DNA from: RGIG5327 sp045612485 | Lineage (GTDB): Bacteria; Verrucomicrobiota; Lentisphaeria; Victivallales; UBA1829 | Reading direction: 5' to 3' | Length of the DNA: 55,914 bases | NCBI GenBank assembly: GCA_045612485.1 | Contig: JAZKZE010000127.1 | Span: 1 to 55,914, forward strand | Shown here: piece after piece, positions 33,651 to 42,292 of the stretch | How positions within the stretch are numbered: position 1 is the stretch's first letter | How the letters are laid out: each line of letters begins with the position of its first letter | Position numbers and translations under genes: made by a program | The notes under the pieces: generated by a model | What the model saw: only the letters and a program-made list of their open reading frames with translations | What the model was told of the DNA's origin: nothing | Database searches by the model: none

Positions 33651-34124
33651 ATGGAAAATAACAAACTTACCAACGTCCTTTTTGCCGGGATCGGCGGACA
33701 GGGGATCATCAAAGCTTCCGATATGCTTACCATTGCGGCATTCCGCATGGGATTTGATGTAAAGAAAAGTGAACTGCACGGCATGAGCCAGAGAGGCGGT
33801 TCCGTTTCCAGTGACGTGAGATTCGGTAAAAAAGTATACAGTCCCATGATACCGGAAGGGGAAGCGGATTATCTTATTGCCGTTTCTGAAGATCAGATCG
33901 AAGTATGTGAAAAAATGGCAAATGCCGATACGGTCATCATCAAGCCTTCTGATTTTCCGGAAGAGATCGCATCCTCCAAAATGCTGAATATTGCCATGCT
34001 GGGCAAACTCAATAAATATCTCAAATTTCCCCGTACGCTCTGGGAAGAACTTATCCGGGAATCTTTCAAAGGGGAAGTTGCAGAAGCCAATATCAAGGCT
34101 TTTGCCGATGCAGAGGAAAACTGA
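33651..34124 (+). CDS. iorB: Indolepyruvate oxidoreductase beta subunit
   Basis: The 157-aa protein is the gamma-type domain of 2-oxoacid:ferredoxin oxidoreductases. It shows AGIGGQGIIKASDML near residue 13, GMSQRGGSVSSDVR and EADYLIAV. It pairs with IorA, encoded just upstream. I chose ATG 33651 with AGGAAGAAAGGA in front of it; a longer in-frame start lies inside the iorA end. It is somewhat shorter than usual (about 190-200 residues) at the C-terminus. paaK follows after 45 bp in the same cluster. Confidence 0.92.
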   Translation: MENNKLTNVLFAGIGGQGIIKASDMLTIAAFRMGFDVKKSELHGMSQRGGSVSSDVRFGKKVYSPMIPEGEADYLIAVSEDQIEVCEKMANADTVIIKPSDFPEEIASSKMLNIAMLGKLNKYLKFPRTLWEELIRESFKGEVAEANIKAFADAEEN

Positions 34125-34169
34125 TACCCACATTTAACGTACATATAATGTAAAAGGATCTGAAAAAAA

Positions 34170-35510
34170 ATGTCAACAGTAATAAAAGGTGTCCCTGCTC
34201 CCGGTTACAATCCGGTGAGTGCCAGTGATTACATTCCACTTGAGAAAATGCGGGAGATCCAGCTGGAACGATTTATAAAAGTAGTGAAAAATGCCTACGA
34301 AAACGTTCCCCTTTACCGTCAGAGACTGGATGAAGCCAATTTTGACGTCAATTCTTTTAAAAGTCTGGATGATGTCAAGCGGCTCCCCTTTACCAAAAAA
34401 GTGGATTTGCGTGACACCTACCCCTACGGACTTTTTGCCAGACCTCTCAAAGATATCGTCCGCCTTCACGCTTCCAGCGGAACAACAGGCAAACCCATTG
34501 TGGTAGCTTATACCAAAGAAGACCTTGCAGTGTGGCAGCAGACTATGTGCAGATCTCTCGCCGGTGTAGGTATGAGTTCAGAGGATGTGGTGCAGAACTC
34601 CTATGGGTACGGCCTTTTCACAGGCGGGCTGGGAGCGCACTACGGTGCGGAAGGACTGGGAGCCACCGTCATTCCCACTTCCGGAGGCAATACCGCAAGA
34701 CAGCTCATGCTTATGCGGGATTTCGGCGTAACTGCCATTACCTGTACCCCCAGTTACTTCATCCATCTGATTGATGAAGCCGGCAAAATGGGGATCGATC
34801 TGCGTACACTTCCCATCAGAAGAGGGGTATTCGGAGCAGAACCCTGGACAGAAGGCATGCGCCGTTACATCGAAGAAGCCGCCGGGATCAAAGCATACGA
34901 TATTTACGGACTTTCCGAAATCACAGGCCCGGGCGTGGGATGCGAATGTGAATATCAGAACGGTCTGCACATCTTTGAAGATCACTATTACCCCGAGATC
35001 ATCGACCCTGAAACTCTGGAAGTATTGCCTGACGGGGAAGAAGGGGAACTTGTTCTTACAACATTGTCCAAAGATGCCATGCCCATGATCCGTTACCGGA
35101 CAAGGGACATCACAAGTATCGTGACAGAAAAATGTCCCTGCGGCAGAACCATCCGCAGGATCGCAAGGATCGGCAGAAGAAGCGATGATATGTTTATCAT
35201 CCGCGGAGTAAATGTATTCCCCTCCCAGATCGAAACAGCCATCCTTAATGCGGAAAAGTGCCTTCCCAACTACCAGATCGTCCTTACCCGGACAAAAGGT
35301 CTGGACAATATGGAAGTACAGATCGAACTCACCCCGGAGATGTTCAGCGACAAAGTAAGTGCCATGGAAGAACTTACCATCAAGTTCTCCAAAGCCATCG
35401 AAAAGATCATCAATATCCGTGCAGCTGTCCGTCTTATGCCCCCCAATTCCATTCCCAGAAGTGAGGGCAAGGCAAAACGCGTAGTGGATAAACGGGAACT
35501 TGGCAAATAA
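34170..35510 (+). CDS. paaK: Phenylacetate-CoA ligase family protein
   Basis: The 446-aa AMP-forming ligase has the adenylation motif HASSGTTGKPIVVAYT near residue 94, the GAEPWTEGMR block near 220, DIYGLSEITGPGVG near 245 and the C-terminal RRSDDMFIIRGVNVFPSQIE hinge. Family members convert phenylacetate or indoleacetate, ATP and CoA to the CoA thioester. Next to iorAB the reverse direction is likely: aryl-CoA made by the oxidoreductase is converted to the free acid with ATP recovery, as proposed for aromatic amino acid fermenters. That direction is an inference. It lies in a cluster with iorAB and an ACT-domain gene. Confidence 0.92.
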   Translation: MSTVIKGVPAPGYNPVSASDYIPLEKMREIQLERFIKVVKNAYENVPLYRQRLDEANFDVNSFKSLDDVKRLPFTKKVDLRDTYPYGLFARPLKDIVRLHASSGTTGKPIVVAYTKEDLAVWQQTMCRSLAGVGMSSEDVVQNSYGYGLFTGGLGAHYGAEGLGATVIPTSGGNTARQLMLMRDFGVTAITCTPSYFIHLIDEAGKMGIDLRTLPIRRGVFGAEPWTEGMRRYIEEAAGIKAYDIYGLSEITGPGVGCECEYQNGLHIFEDHYYPEIIDPETLEVLPDGEEGELVLTTLSKDAMPMIRYRTRDITSIVTEKCPCGRTIRRIARIGRRSDDMFIIRGVNVFPSQIETAILNAEKCLPNYQIVLTRTKGLDNMEVQIELTPEMFSDKVSAMEELTIKFSKAIEKIINIRAAVRLMPPNSIPRSEGKAKRVVDKRELGK

Positions 35511-35549
35511 TACAACCGGAAACGTTCAACAATAAAAAGGAGTAGAAAA

Positions 35550-36002
35550 ATGAAATTTATCCAGCTTTCTATTTTTATCGGTCACAACAGTCCCGGAGCA
35601 TTGAACGATGCCTGTCAGGTTCTTGCAGAAGCAAATATTGATCTTTCCACCCTTACTCTTGCCGATACAAAGGAATTCGGTATTCTCCGCCTCATCACAA
35701 AGGACTGGGAAAAAGCTAAAATTCTCCTGAGTAAAGCCGGTTTCATGGTTCAGACAACGGAAGTTGTCGCACTGCTTGTGGATCACAAACCCGGCGGAAT
35801 GTGCGGCATATTGGATACTCTTGCAAAAAACAATATCAATGTGGAATATCTCTACGCATTTGCCACCCCTATTGCGGGGAATGCAGTTGTGGTCTTCCGC
35901 TTTGACAATCCCGACGAAGCCATTGCAAAACTTACGGAAAAGGGTACTGACTGCATCCGTTTTGTTTCCCCCGGCAAGATTTTCGGGACAGAACAGGCAT
36001 AA
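35550..36002 (+). CDS. ACT-domain protein of the iorAB-paaK cluster
   Basis: The 150-aa protein consists of two ACT-like halves: NSPGALNDACQVLAEANIDL near residue 13, and KPGGMCGILDTLAKNNINVE near 78, each with the Gly of the ligand-binding turn. ACT domains bind amino acids, so it probably senses an aromatic amino acid or related acid to regulate the neighbouring enzymes. This is inferred from the position, which is the same in other genomes with iorAB-paaK clusters. AAGGAG lies before the ATG. It is the last gene of the cluster; uxaC starts 34 bp later. Confidence 0.85.
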   Translation: MKFIQLSIFIGHNSPGALNDACQVLAEANIDLSTLTLADTKEFGILRLITKDWEKAKILLSKAGFMVQTTEVVALLVDHKPGGMCGILDTLAKNNINVEYLYAFATPIAGNAVVVFRFDNPDEAIAKLTEKGTDCIRFVSPGKIFGTEQA

Positions 36003-36036
36003 ATCATAACAACACCAGTAAATAAAAGGATATAAA

Positions 36037-37410
36037 ATGTCATTTCTCGGTGAAAAATATCTTCTGGGCAGCGAAACAGCTCTTGCCCTTTTTGAAACAG
36101 TGAAAAACCTCCCGGTTGTGGACGTACACAACCATGCAAATGTGGCAGAAATCGCTGCCAATGAAAATTACAAAGACCTGTGGCAGGTATGTGCGGCAAC
36201 CGACCATTATGTATGGGAAATGTTGCGTAAACGTTCTGTTCCGGAAGAACTTATTACCGGAAAGAATGTTTCCAACAAGGAAAAATTCATGGCTCTTGCC
36301 AAAGTCTTTCCGGAATTTATCGGCAATCCTGTGTACGAATGGGTCCACCTGGATCTCCGCAGAGGTCTGGGCATGAAAGATGCCATTCTTAATGAAGAGA
36401 GTGCGGAAAGCATCTGGGAAGAATCCCTCAAGATCCTTGCCACCGACAATAAACGCCCCCAGGGACTGGTAAAGGAACAGAATATTGAGTTGATGTGCTC
36501 TACCGACGATCCCATAGATCTTCTCGGAGAACATAAAGAAGCCAACGCCGCTTTCGGCAGAACCGTCATCCGTCCCACCTGGAGACCGGACAAGGCTGTA
36601 AATATTTTTGCCGCAAGCTGGAACGAATACATCGGGAAACTGGAAAAGCGTTTCAATGCTTCCATCAATTCTGTAGATGAACTTGTGGAAGTATTGAAAG
36701 CCTCCCATAAATACTTTGAAGAAAATGGTGCGGTAGCCTCCGACCACGGGATCGAATATCCCCTTTCCGGCGATGCCACAAAAGAACAGGCAGAAAGTGC
36801 CTTCAAGAAGGCAAGAAGCGGTAAAGCCCTCACCAGAGCAGAGATCGACGACTATATGTCCTATATTTCTGTGAAGATCGCTGAAATGGATGCGGAAGCC
36901 AACTGGGTATTCCAGATGCATATCGGGGCTGTCCGTGACATCAGAAGCTCTCTCTTCAATACACTGGGTCCGGACTCCGGAGGAGATGTATCCGACCACA
37001 TGGTCAATATCGTTGCCCCCCTGGGCAGATTCCTTGACAAACTGGACGGTAAACTCAAAGTTGTCCTCTATTGCCTGGATCCCCACCATCAGAGTGACCT
37101 TGCCACCGTAGCCCGTGCATTCGGAGCAAAAGTGCGTCTGGGTTCCGCCTGGTGGCTCAATGATACCCCCATCGGTATGAGAAGACAGCTGGAGTATATC
37201 GGAAGCGTGGATCTTCTCTACAACTTTGCCGGTATGGTCTCCGATTCCCGGAAGATCCTTTCCTATTCTTCCCGTTTTGAAATGTTCCGCAGAGTGCTTG
37301 CTGATGTAGTTGCCCAGCACGTACTGCGTGGACAATTCCCCGCCTCTGCCGCTGAAAAACTCATGCGTCAGATGTGCTATGACGGTCCGAAAGAATTCTA
37401 CGGTATTTAA
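36037..37410 (+). CDS. uxaC: Glucuronate/galacturonate isomerase
   Basis: The 457-aa protein belongs to the UxaC family of the amidohydrolase superfamily, which isomerises D-glucuronate to fructuronate and D-galacturonate to tagaturonate. VVDVHNHANVAEIA near residue 28 gives the metal-binding HxH. ATDHYVWEMLR near 63 is a family signature. MCSTDDPIDLL near 158, QMHIGAVRD with a second His, and the late LGSAWWLNDTPIGMRRQLE complete the pattern. It fits degradation of pectin- or glucuronan-derived uronates. AAAGGA precedes the ATG. No uxuA or uxuB is visible here, although the Ldh2-aldolase cluster could serve a similar pathway. Confidence 0.92.
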   Translation: MSFLGEKYLLGSETALALFETVKNLPVVDVHNHANVAEIAANENYKDLWQVCAATDHYVWEMLRKRSVPEELITGKNVSNKEKFMALAKVFPEFIGNPVYEWVHLDLRRGLGMKDAILNEESAESIWEESLKILATDNKRPQGLVKEQNIELMCSTDDPIDLLGEHKEANAAFGRTVIRPTWRPDKAVNIFAASWNEYIGKLEKRFNASINSVDELVEVLKASHKYFEENGAVASDHGIEYPLSGDATKEQAESAFKKARSGKALTRAEIDDYMSYISVKIAEMDAEANWVFQMHIGAVRDIRSSLFNTLGPDSGGDVSDHMVNIVAPLGRFLDKLDGKLKVVLYCLDPHHQSDLATVARAFGAKVRLGSAWWLNDTPIGMRRQLEYIGSVDLLYNFAGMVSDSRKILSYSSRFEMFRRVLADVVAQHVLRGQFPASAAEKLMRQMCYDGPKEFYGI

Positions 37411-37490
37411 TCAGGATATAAAAAAGATAAAACCATTTTCTGCGGGACAATTTTGTCAAATTACCGCAAAACAACCTAAAGGAGTGAAAA

Positions 37491-38288
37491 ATGGAAATCA
37501 TCATCATGAAAACAGCCGAACAGGCTGAAAAACTTGCCGCCCGGATCATCGCAGACGCCCTGATCGAAAAACCCAATCTGACTCTCGGTCTTGCTACCGG
37601 TGCCACCATGGAAAACCTCTATCACAAACTTGCTGAAATGAATCAGAAAGGTGAACTGGATTTCTCTCTGTGCAAGACCTTCAATCTGGACGAATATGTG
37701 GGACTTCCTGCTGAAGACCGCAACTCCTACCGTTATTACATGAACTATCATCTTTTCGACCGTATCAATATTGATAAACGCAATACCCATCTGGAAAACG
37801 GCGTTGCCGAAGATCTGGAATTTGAATGTGCCGAATATGAAAGACTCATGGAAGAAGCAGGCGGCGTTGACCTTCAGCTTCTGGGGATCGGTCTTTCCGG
37901 TCACATTGGCTTCAATGAACCCACCTCCTCCTTCTCCTCCCGTACCAGAGCCGTGAACCTCACCCCTGTCACCATGGCACAGAACGGTCCCTATTTCGAT
38001 CCTGCCAAAGGCGAAAAGATGCCCAACCGTGCCCTTACTATGGGTGTGGGTACTGTCCTTGATGCAAAACGTCTTCTCATGCTTGTTACCGGTGAAAGAA
38101 AAGCTGACATCATCTCCAAGGCCCTGGAAGGCCCCATGACCAGCATGATCTCCGGTTCTGCGATTCAGCTGCATCCTGACTGTGTGGTCATCCTGGATGA
38201 AGCTGCCGCAGCCAAACTGCAGCTTAAGGATTACTACTATCACGCATTCAAAAACGATCCCAAATGGGCAGACTATCAGAACATCTGA
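37491..38288 (+). CDS. nagB: Glucosamine-6-phosphate deaminase
   Basis: The 265-aa enzyme converts glucosamine-6-phosphate to fructose-6-phosphate and ammonia, the last step in using GlcNAc or chitin/mucin sugars. Motifs are LGLATGATMENLY near residue 35, TFNLDEYVGL with the catalytic Asp near 68, IGLSGHIGFNEP with the catalytic His and Glu near 135, and AITMGVGTVL-like LTMGVGTVLDAK. Length is typical (about 260-266). AAAGGAG lies upstream of the ATG. A strong terminator follows. No nagA is adjacent. Confidence 0.95.
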   Translation: MEIIIMKTAEQAEKLAARIIADALIEKPNLTLGLATGATMENLYHKLAEMNQKGELDFSLCKTFNLDEYVGLPAEDRNSYRYYMNYHLFDRINIDKRNTHLENGVAEDLEFECAEYERLMEEAGGVDLQLLGIGLSGHIGFNEPTSSFSSRTRAVNLTPVTMAQNGPYFDPAKGEKMPNRALTMGVGTVLDAKRLLMLVTGERKADIISKALEGPMTSMISGSAIQLHPDCVVILDEAAAAKLQLKDYYYHAFKNDPKWADYQNI

Positions 38289-38323
38289 TATAAGTTTTTG
38301 AAAAGTTTCTGATCAGAAGCACG

Positions 38324-38364
38324 AAAGGTCTGTTGCAGCCACTCCTGCATCAGACCTTTTTTAT
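38324..38364 (+). terminator. Rho-independent terminator after nagB
   Basis: AAAGGTCTG (38324-38332) pairs with CAGACCTTT (38351-38359). TGCAG and CTGCA extend the stem after a small bulge, and T residues follow. It lies 36 bp past the nagB stop. Confidence 0.9.
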
Positions 38365-38376
38365 ATCCTTATACGG

Positions 38377-38417
38377 AAAAAGACCTGCCGTCAAATAAAA
38401 TTATCTGACGGCAGGTC
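38377..38417 (-). terminator. Rho-independent terminator of the minus-strand LacI-controlled operon
   Basis: On the minus strand a perfect 12-bp stem, GACCTGCCGTCA (38417-38406) with TGACGGCAGGTC (38393-38382), is followed by five T. It lies about 190 bp past the last gene, so the remnant frame at 38449-38607 is inside the transcript. Confidence 0.9.
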
Positions 38418-38448
38418 CGGTCATTTTGTATACAGGAAATCCCTCTTT

Positions 38449-38607
38449 TTAAGAGATCATCAATGCCAATATTCCGGCATCGTTGGAAAGAGTGTACTTC
38501 TTACCGTTGTAATCCAGAGATTCTCCAACCGCAAGTGAACCGCAATCCACACCAGCATTTGTGCCATCAACTCCCCACAGGGATCGCCTTTGCCGGAAAT
38601 AATGTTT
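38449..38607 (-). pseudogene. Remnant of a 3' gene end behind the DUF4838 gene
   Basis: Between the DUF4838 stop and the operon terminator one minus-strand frame stays open for about 53 codons and ends at TAA 38451-38449. It reads protein-like: RRSLWGVDGTNAG, GVDCGSLAVGESL, DYNGKKYTLSNDAGILALM. It has no start codon of its own near a ribosome binding site and begins within the end of the DUF4838 gene in another frame. I read it as the C-terminus of a gene whose front was deleted. The parent family is not recognised. Confidence 0.45.
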
Positions 38608-38608
38608 A

Positions 38609-41182
38609 CTATTCAAAAATAAATAAACCGAAATCAGCAGGCCAATGGAATGTTTCCATCTTCTTCCAGGTCAAGCCCGTTGTATTGCTTGTTCCCTGAG
38701 CACATTTCATAAATGCCCCTGTCCAGATCTGACCGGAAAGCGGCAGGGAAATATGATTCCTTTTTACAAAAATTTCAGCAGGAATACAAAATCCTAAAAA
38801 CCATCGGGTATCTTCTTTGATCTCAGAAGAAATAACCCCTTTCAACGTATGGTACCGCTGTATGCTTTTCAACTCCTTTTCCGTAAGCGGATCAAAAAGT
38901 CTTCTCCAATAATCTTCCATCTCCCAGCATAACAGTTTTCCAATACAGTTAAACTCAAAATTATAGTAAGACCCCCTCCCCTGCGGCCGGAGAAAGATTT
39001 CCACACAGGAATCCAGACAGGTAGCACCTTGATCTTTTGTACATACTGCCTTTACATATTTATCATCCACTTTAAAAAGTCCGTAAATATTTTTACCATC
39101 GTGCAGCATTTTTACAGAAACCTTTGAACAGAATGTATTTTCATCAGCTCCGGCCTTAAATCGTTTTACAGCAAGTTCCGCCGTATTTGCCTTCCCCCAT
39201 ACGTCTCCATCCCAGGGGGAAGAAAGAAAATCTTCTGCATTGGTCTTCCGTATGATATATGCCTGCGGTTCATTAAATTTTTCAGGTGTTACGACCCGAA
39301 CATTGAAAGAATCCAATTTTCTGCCTTTACTGTCCACACTTTCCGCAACAAGTCTTTTCCATTTCTTTTTCAAAGGAAGTTTTTCCGCCGTTTTATCCTC
39401 TTTACCGATAAAAGACGCCCATATCCCCCAGGGATATTTTTCTGTCGGGCCTCTGCCGAGATGAAGGGCGGGAATTACAAATTCAAAAAATGTATAACCA
39501 TTCTTTTCCACTTTCTTCACAGGAAAATTGTTACAGAATCCTTCCGGAATTCCTGCCCCATACAAAATTTCAGGATCTCTTGTAAGTGCATCCACATTGC
39601 CTTTCTGATCCAGGGTAACTTCAAAATGACTGAAAAACGGCGTATTGACGGCAAAAAGAAATTTCTTTCCTTCCGGAATTTGATTTTTACATTTCAGAAG
39701 GACAAACAGTTCTTTCCGGCTCTCTGTTACGGCAAAAAATACCTGTGTATCTTCGGTGATCTTCCATGCTTTTTTCTTATATTTTTTCTCATCAGCATCA
39801 ACAATACTGCCATTGGGTAAAATAGAACATTGCTGATACTCACCTTCCGGCGTAACAAGCATCTGGCGGGACAGCTGCGGCAGATATTGTTCCAGAAGTT
39901 CTATTCTATCCAGGATCTCTTTTCTGCCGCAAGCCCGATTCTTTGCTCCGGCAAGTATGGAAGCAAATCTTGCCAAATCTTTATTGTTTACAAAATGATC
40001 CTTTTCTACCATAGCCCGCGATTGTCTCCTTTCCCATACTGATGCGGCAAATTTATAAAAAGCAAACATTTCCGGGGCTGCTTCCCCATACATATTGCGG
40101 CAATATTCTTCCAATATTTTTTCCACACAACTATTGGTATCCCATAATAATTTACTGTTGATATAGATCATCAGCGACCGTAACGGCAGATCCTGCAGGG
40201 AAGTTTTTTCTTTCCCTGAAGAAAGAAGCATCTGGAAACCGGAAAAATATTTCTGCTGCTTTTTACGGATTTCCGGCAGGACATGTAAAGGATACTCAAA
40301 ATATTTTATACTTTCTTCCATATCCGGTATATGCCAGAACTCCCGGTGAATAAATTTTTTACCATTCTTCCGCAAAATTCTTTCCGATTGCTGAAACAAT
40401 CTTCTTTGCAAATGGGGACGCAGATAATAAGCAGGAGCATTTCCTGCCAAAAAATTTTTCTGTACTTCTTTTTCAATAACGGAACTACCGGCTCTCAAAT
40501 GTTTCAGCCACAGAAAAGTTTCCTTATCAAAATTTTCCCCGTTGGCATATAAATATTCCCGGACAGCATAACTGCTTTCCTTTGTGATCCGTCCTTCAGG
40601 GAGTTTCAGAGTATTTTTTCTTTCCGGAAGGAAAGTATTTTCCATGCCCGGAGCATAGAACCGGATCCCCAGCATTTCCAGAAAAGCATTTACTGCATAA
40701 AATATTCCGGGATCATCGGAAGAGGCAAGTTTAAGTTCCCGGTGTGGAATACAGGATCCTTCAAAGGGAAAAAGAGTTTTTTCTTTTTTTCCGGCAGGAG
40801 AAAAATTTTCTTTCTTCTGCCGTTTGATAAAAGAGGGTCCATTTAGAATAATGTACTCTTTTCCAATGACAATATCAAAGGCACTTTTCCGGAAGGAAGG
40901 CATTTTGTAAGACAATGCTTTTGTATAAATGCTTTCCCCCATAAAAATCTTTACCGGAAACTTTTCTGTCGGTTTTTCCGTAACAGTAAACTCTTTTCCG
41001 GTAAGAAGGAAGAGATATTTCTGCAATTCCCCGGCGGCAAGTTTTTTTACCGGATCACCGGGATCATCACAAAGGATCTCCGCTTTTACGATTCCATCCT
41101 TTATCAAATCAAGGGCGGATACCGCAGGAGAAAGGAATATACAGCAAATCAAAAGAATAAGTAAAGAAAAATTGTTAAGCAT
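38609..41182 (-). CDS. Secreted short-form DUF4838 protein with CBM9-like domain
   Basis: The 857-aa protein has a signal peptide (FSLLILLICCIFLSPAVSA). The N-terminal glycohydrolase-type domain (about 22-200) contains AAGELQKYLFLLTGKEF and YAVNAFLEMLGIRFYAPG. The DUF4838 core is reduced: its second half is recognisable (IYINSKLLWDTNSCVEKILEEY, MYGEAAPEMFAFY) but the HPEYF and CxCxxC region of the longer homologue at 24038-26869 is missing. Two CBM9/DOMON-like modules follow (about 455-640 and 660-857). The lost middle suggests changed or no catalytic activity. It is the last gene of the LacI operon, 39 bp after the hydrolase-fold gene. Confidence 0.8.
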   Translation of the reverse strand: MLNNFSLLILLICCIFLSPAVSALDLIKDGIVKAEILCDDPGDPVKKLAAGELQKYLFLLTGKEFTVTEKPTEKFPVKIFMGESIYTKALSYKMPSFRKSAFDIVIGKEYIILNGPSFIKRQKKENFSPAGKKEKTLFPFEGSCIPHRELKLASSDDPGIFYAVNAFLEMLGIRFYAPGMENTFLPERKNTLKLPEGRITKESSYAVREYLYANGENFDKETFLWLKHLRAGSSVIEKEVQKNFLAGNAPAYYLRPHLQRRLFQQSERILRKNGKKFIHREFWHIPDMEESIKYFEYPLHVLPEIRKKQQKYFSGFQMLLSSGKEKTSLQDLPLRSLMIYINSKLLWDTNSCVEKILEEYCRNMYGEAAPEMFAFYKFAASVWERRQSRAMVEKDHFVNNKDLARFASILAGAKNRACGRKEILDRIELLEQYLPQLSRQMLVTPEGEYQQCSILPNGSIVDADEKKYKKKAWKITEDTQVFFAVTESRKELFVLLKCKNQIPEGKKFLFAVNTPFFSHFEVTLDQKGNVDALTRDPEILYGAGIPEGFCNNFPVKKVEKNGYTFFEFVIPALHLGRGPTEKYPWGIWASFIGKEDKTAEKLPLKKKWKRLVAESVDSKGRKLDSFNVRVVTPEKFNEPQAYIIRKTNAEDFLSSPWDGDVWGKANTAELAVKRFKAGADENTFCSKVSVKMLHDGKNIYGLFKVDDKYVKAVCTKDQGATCLDSCVEIFLRPQGRGSYYNFEFNCIGKLLCWEMEDYWRRLFDPLTEKELKSIQRYHTLKGVISSEIKEDTRWFLGFCIPAEIFVKRNHISLPLSGQIWTGAFMKCAQGTSNTTGLTWKKMETFHWPADFGLFIFE

Positions 41183-41221
41183 ATATCCCTCCCCCGGTAA
41201 AGAGCTTCAGATCTTTATATT

Positions 41222-42274
41222 TTACTTTGCACCTTTCTGCCAAACATCACTTGACCCGCAGAAATAATTTCTTCCGGGAGTAAAATCATCATAAGCAGAA
41301 AAATATGCAAAAAGTGTCCCTTCAGGCAATACGGCGGAAATCATATCTTTTTCCACCTTTGCCGGAAGGGTTTCCCACTTTTTAAGACCTTTATCCTTTG
41401 TGATACACAGAACAGCCTTTTTGATCCCTTTGCCGCTGTTCAGCACTTTGGTGGAAAGGATATTTCCATTGAGCAGAGCTTTATCCAGCTTCGGAAGGGC
41501 TTTTTCCCCTTTGAGCATCATATCTGCAATCCTCTTTGTCACCCCGAAAGAAAAACCGATCGTATCAACAGGAAGATTTACAACAATGCTTTTATTTTGC
41601 AAAGAAGCACATTCTCTGAATGCCGTCTGAAGTCCGGGAAGAGCGCAGTTGGCAGGATCGTTGGCTTTCACAACCCAGAACATGGGTACCTTGGAGGCAT
41701 GGAGAAATCTTCCATTGAAAATGCTGCCGCTTTTCAGATTGCATGCTCCATAGTAGATATTCAATCCGAATTTATATCTGGGGTCAGCCCCTGCAAGCAG
41801 ATTGCCGTAAAAATTGGCAAGAGCGATAAAGCCGGTCTTTTCCTTATCGATCCCCGGATAGGAACGCAATACGCTGTGGGCGAGGATGTAGTTGGATACA
41901 CATTTTACCGCACCGGGGAACTTCTGGATTTTCCCTGCAGGAACGATCATTACAGCATAGCCGTATGAATTCCAGATCTTTGCATACTTTTCACCGGCAG
42001 TAAGAAGCATGACCGCCGGAAAACCTTTTTCCGGAGCAGGTGTGGAAGGAAGGCTTATAAGAGCTTTCACCTGCCCTTTTTTTCCGTCAAAAGCATATCC
42101 TTCAAAGGAGATGGCAGTCATATTTTCATATCCTTTGATCTTACCGGAGAGGGGTTTATAAGAGGGGGCTTTTTCCAAATCCGCCGTCTTCCAGTATTTT
42201 GCAGGATTTTCCCGCTGGGCGGAAAGAATAAAGGCGGCGGAAACTGCGAAAAGGGTCAAAAGAATCTTTTTCAT
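41222..42274 (-). CDS. Secreted alpha/beta-hydrolase-fold protein (acetyl xylan esterase-like)
   Basis: The 350-aa protein has a signal peptide (KKILLTLFAVSAAFILSA). The order of elements (KGFPAVMLLTAGEKY, WNSYGYAVMIVPAG, SNYILAHSVLRSYPGIDKEKTGFIAL) matches prolyl-oligopeptidase/acetyl-xylan-esterase-type alpha/beta hydrolases. Where these have the nucleophile elbow GxSxGG, this protein reads ALANFYGNLLAG, so the serine appears to be absent. It could be a binding protein or a decayed esterase. It lies 18 bp downstream of the large glycosidase-like gene and 39 bp upstream of the DUF4838 gene, so a glycan-related role is likely. Confidence 0.65.
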   Translation of the reverse strand: MKKILLTLFAVSAAFILSAQRENPAKYWKTADLEKAPSYKPLSGKIKGYENMTAISFEGYAFDGKKGQVKALISLPSTPAPEKGFPAVMLLTAGEKYAKIWNSYGYAVMIVPAGKIQKFPGAVKCVSNYILAHSVLRSYPGIDKEKTGFIALANFYGNLLAGADPRYKFGLNIYYGACNLKSGSIFNGRFLHASKVPMFWVVKANDPANCALPGLQTAFRECASLQNKSIVVNLPVDTIGFSFGVTKRIADMMLKGEKALPKLDKALLNGNILSTKVLNSGKGIKKAVLCITKDKGLKKWETLPAKVEKDMISAVLPEGTLFAYFSAYDDFTPGRNYFCGSSDVWQKGAK

Positions 42275-42292
42275 AAAATATTTCTCCTGATA

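Noticed and set aside
31913..33847. 644-codon open frame on the minus strand across iorA and iorB
   Set aside because: It is antisense to conserved iorA and iorB and has no ribosome binding site, promoter or motif.
36040..37335. 431-codon open frame on the minus strand across uxaC
   Set aside because: It is a shadow of a conserved isomerase gene.
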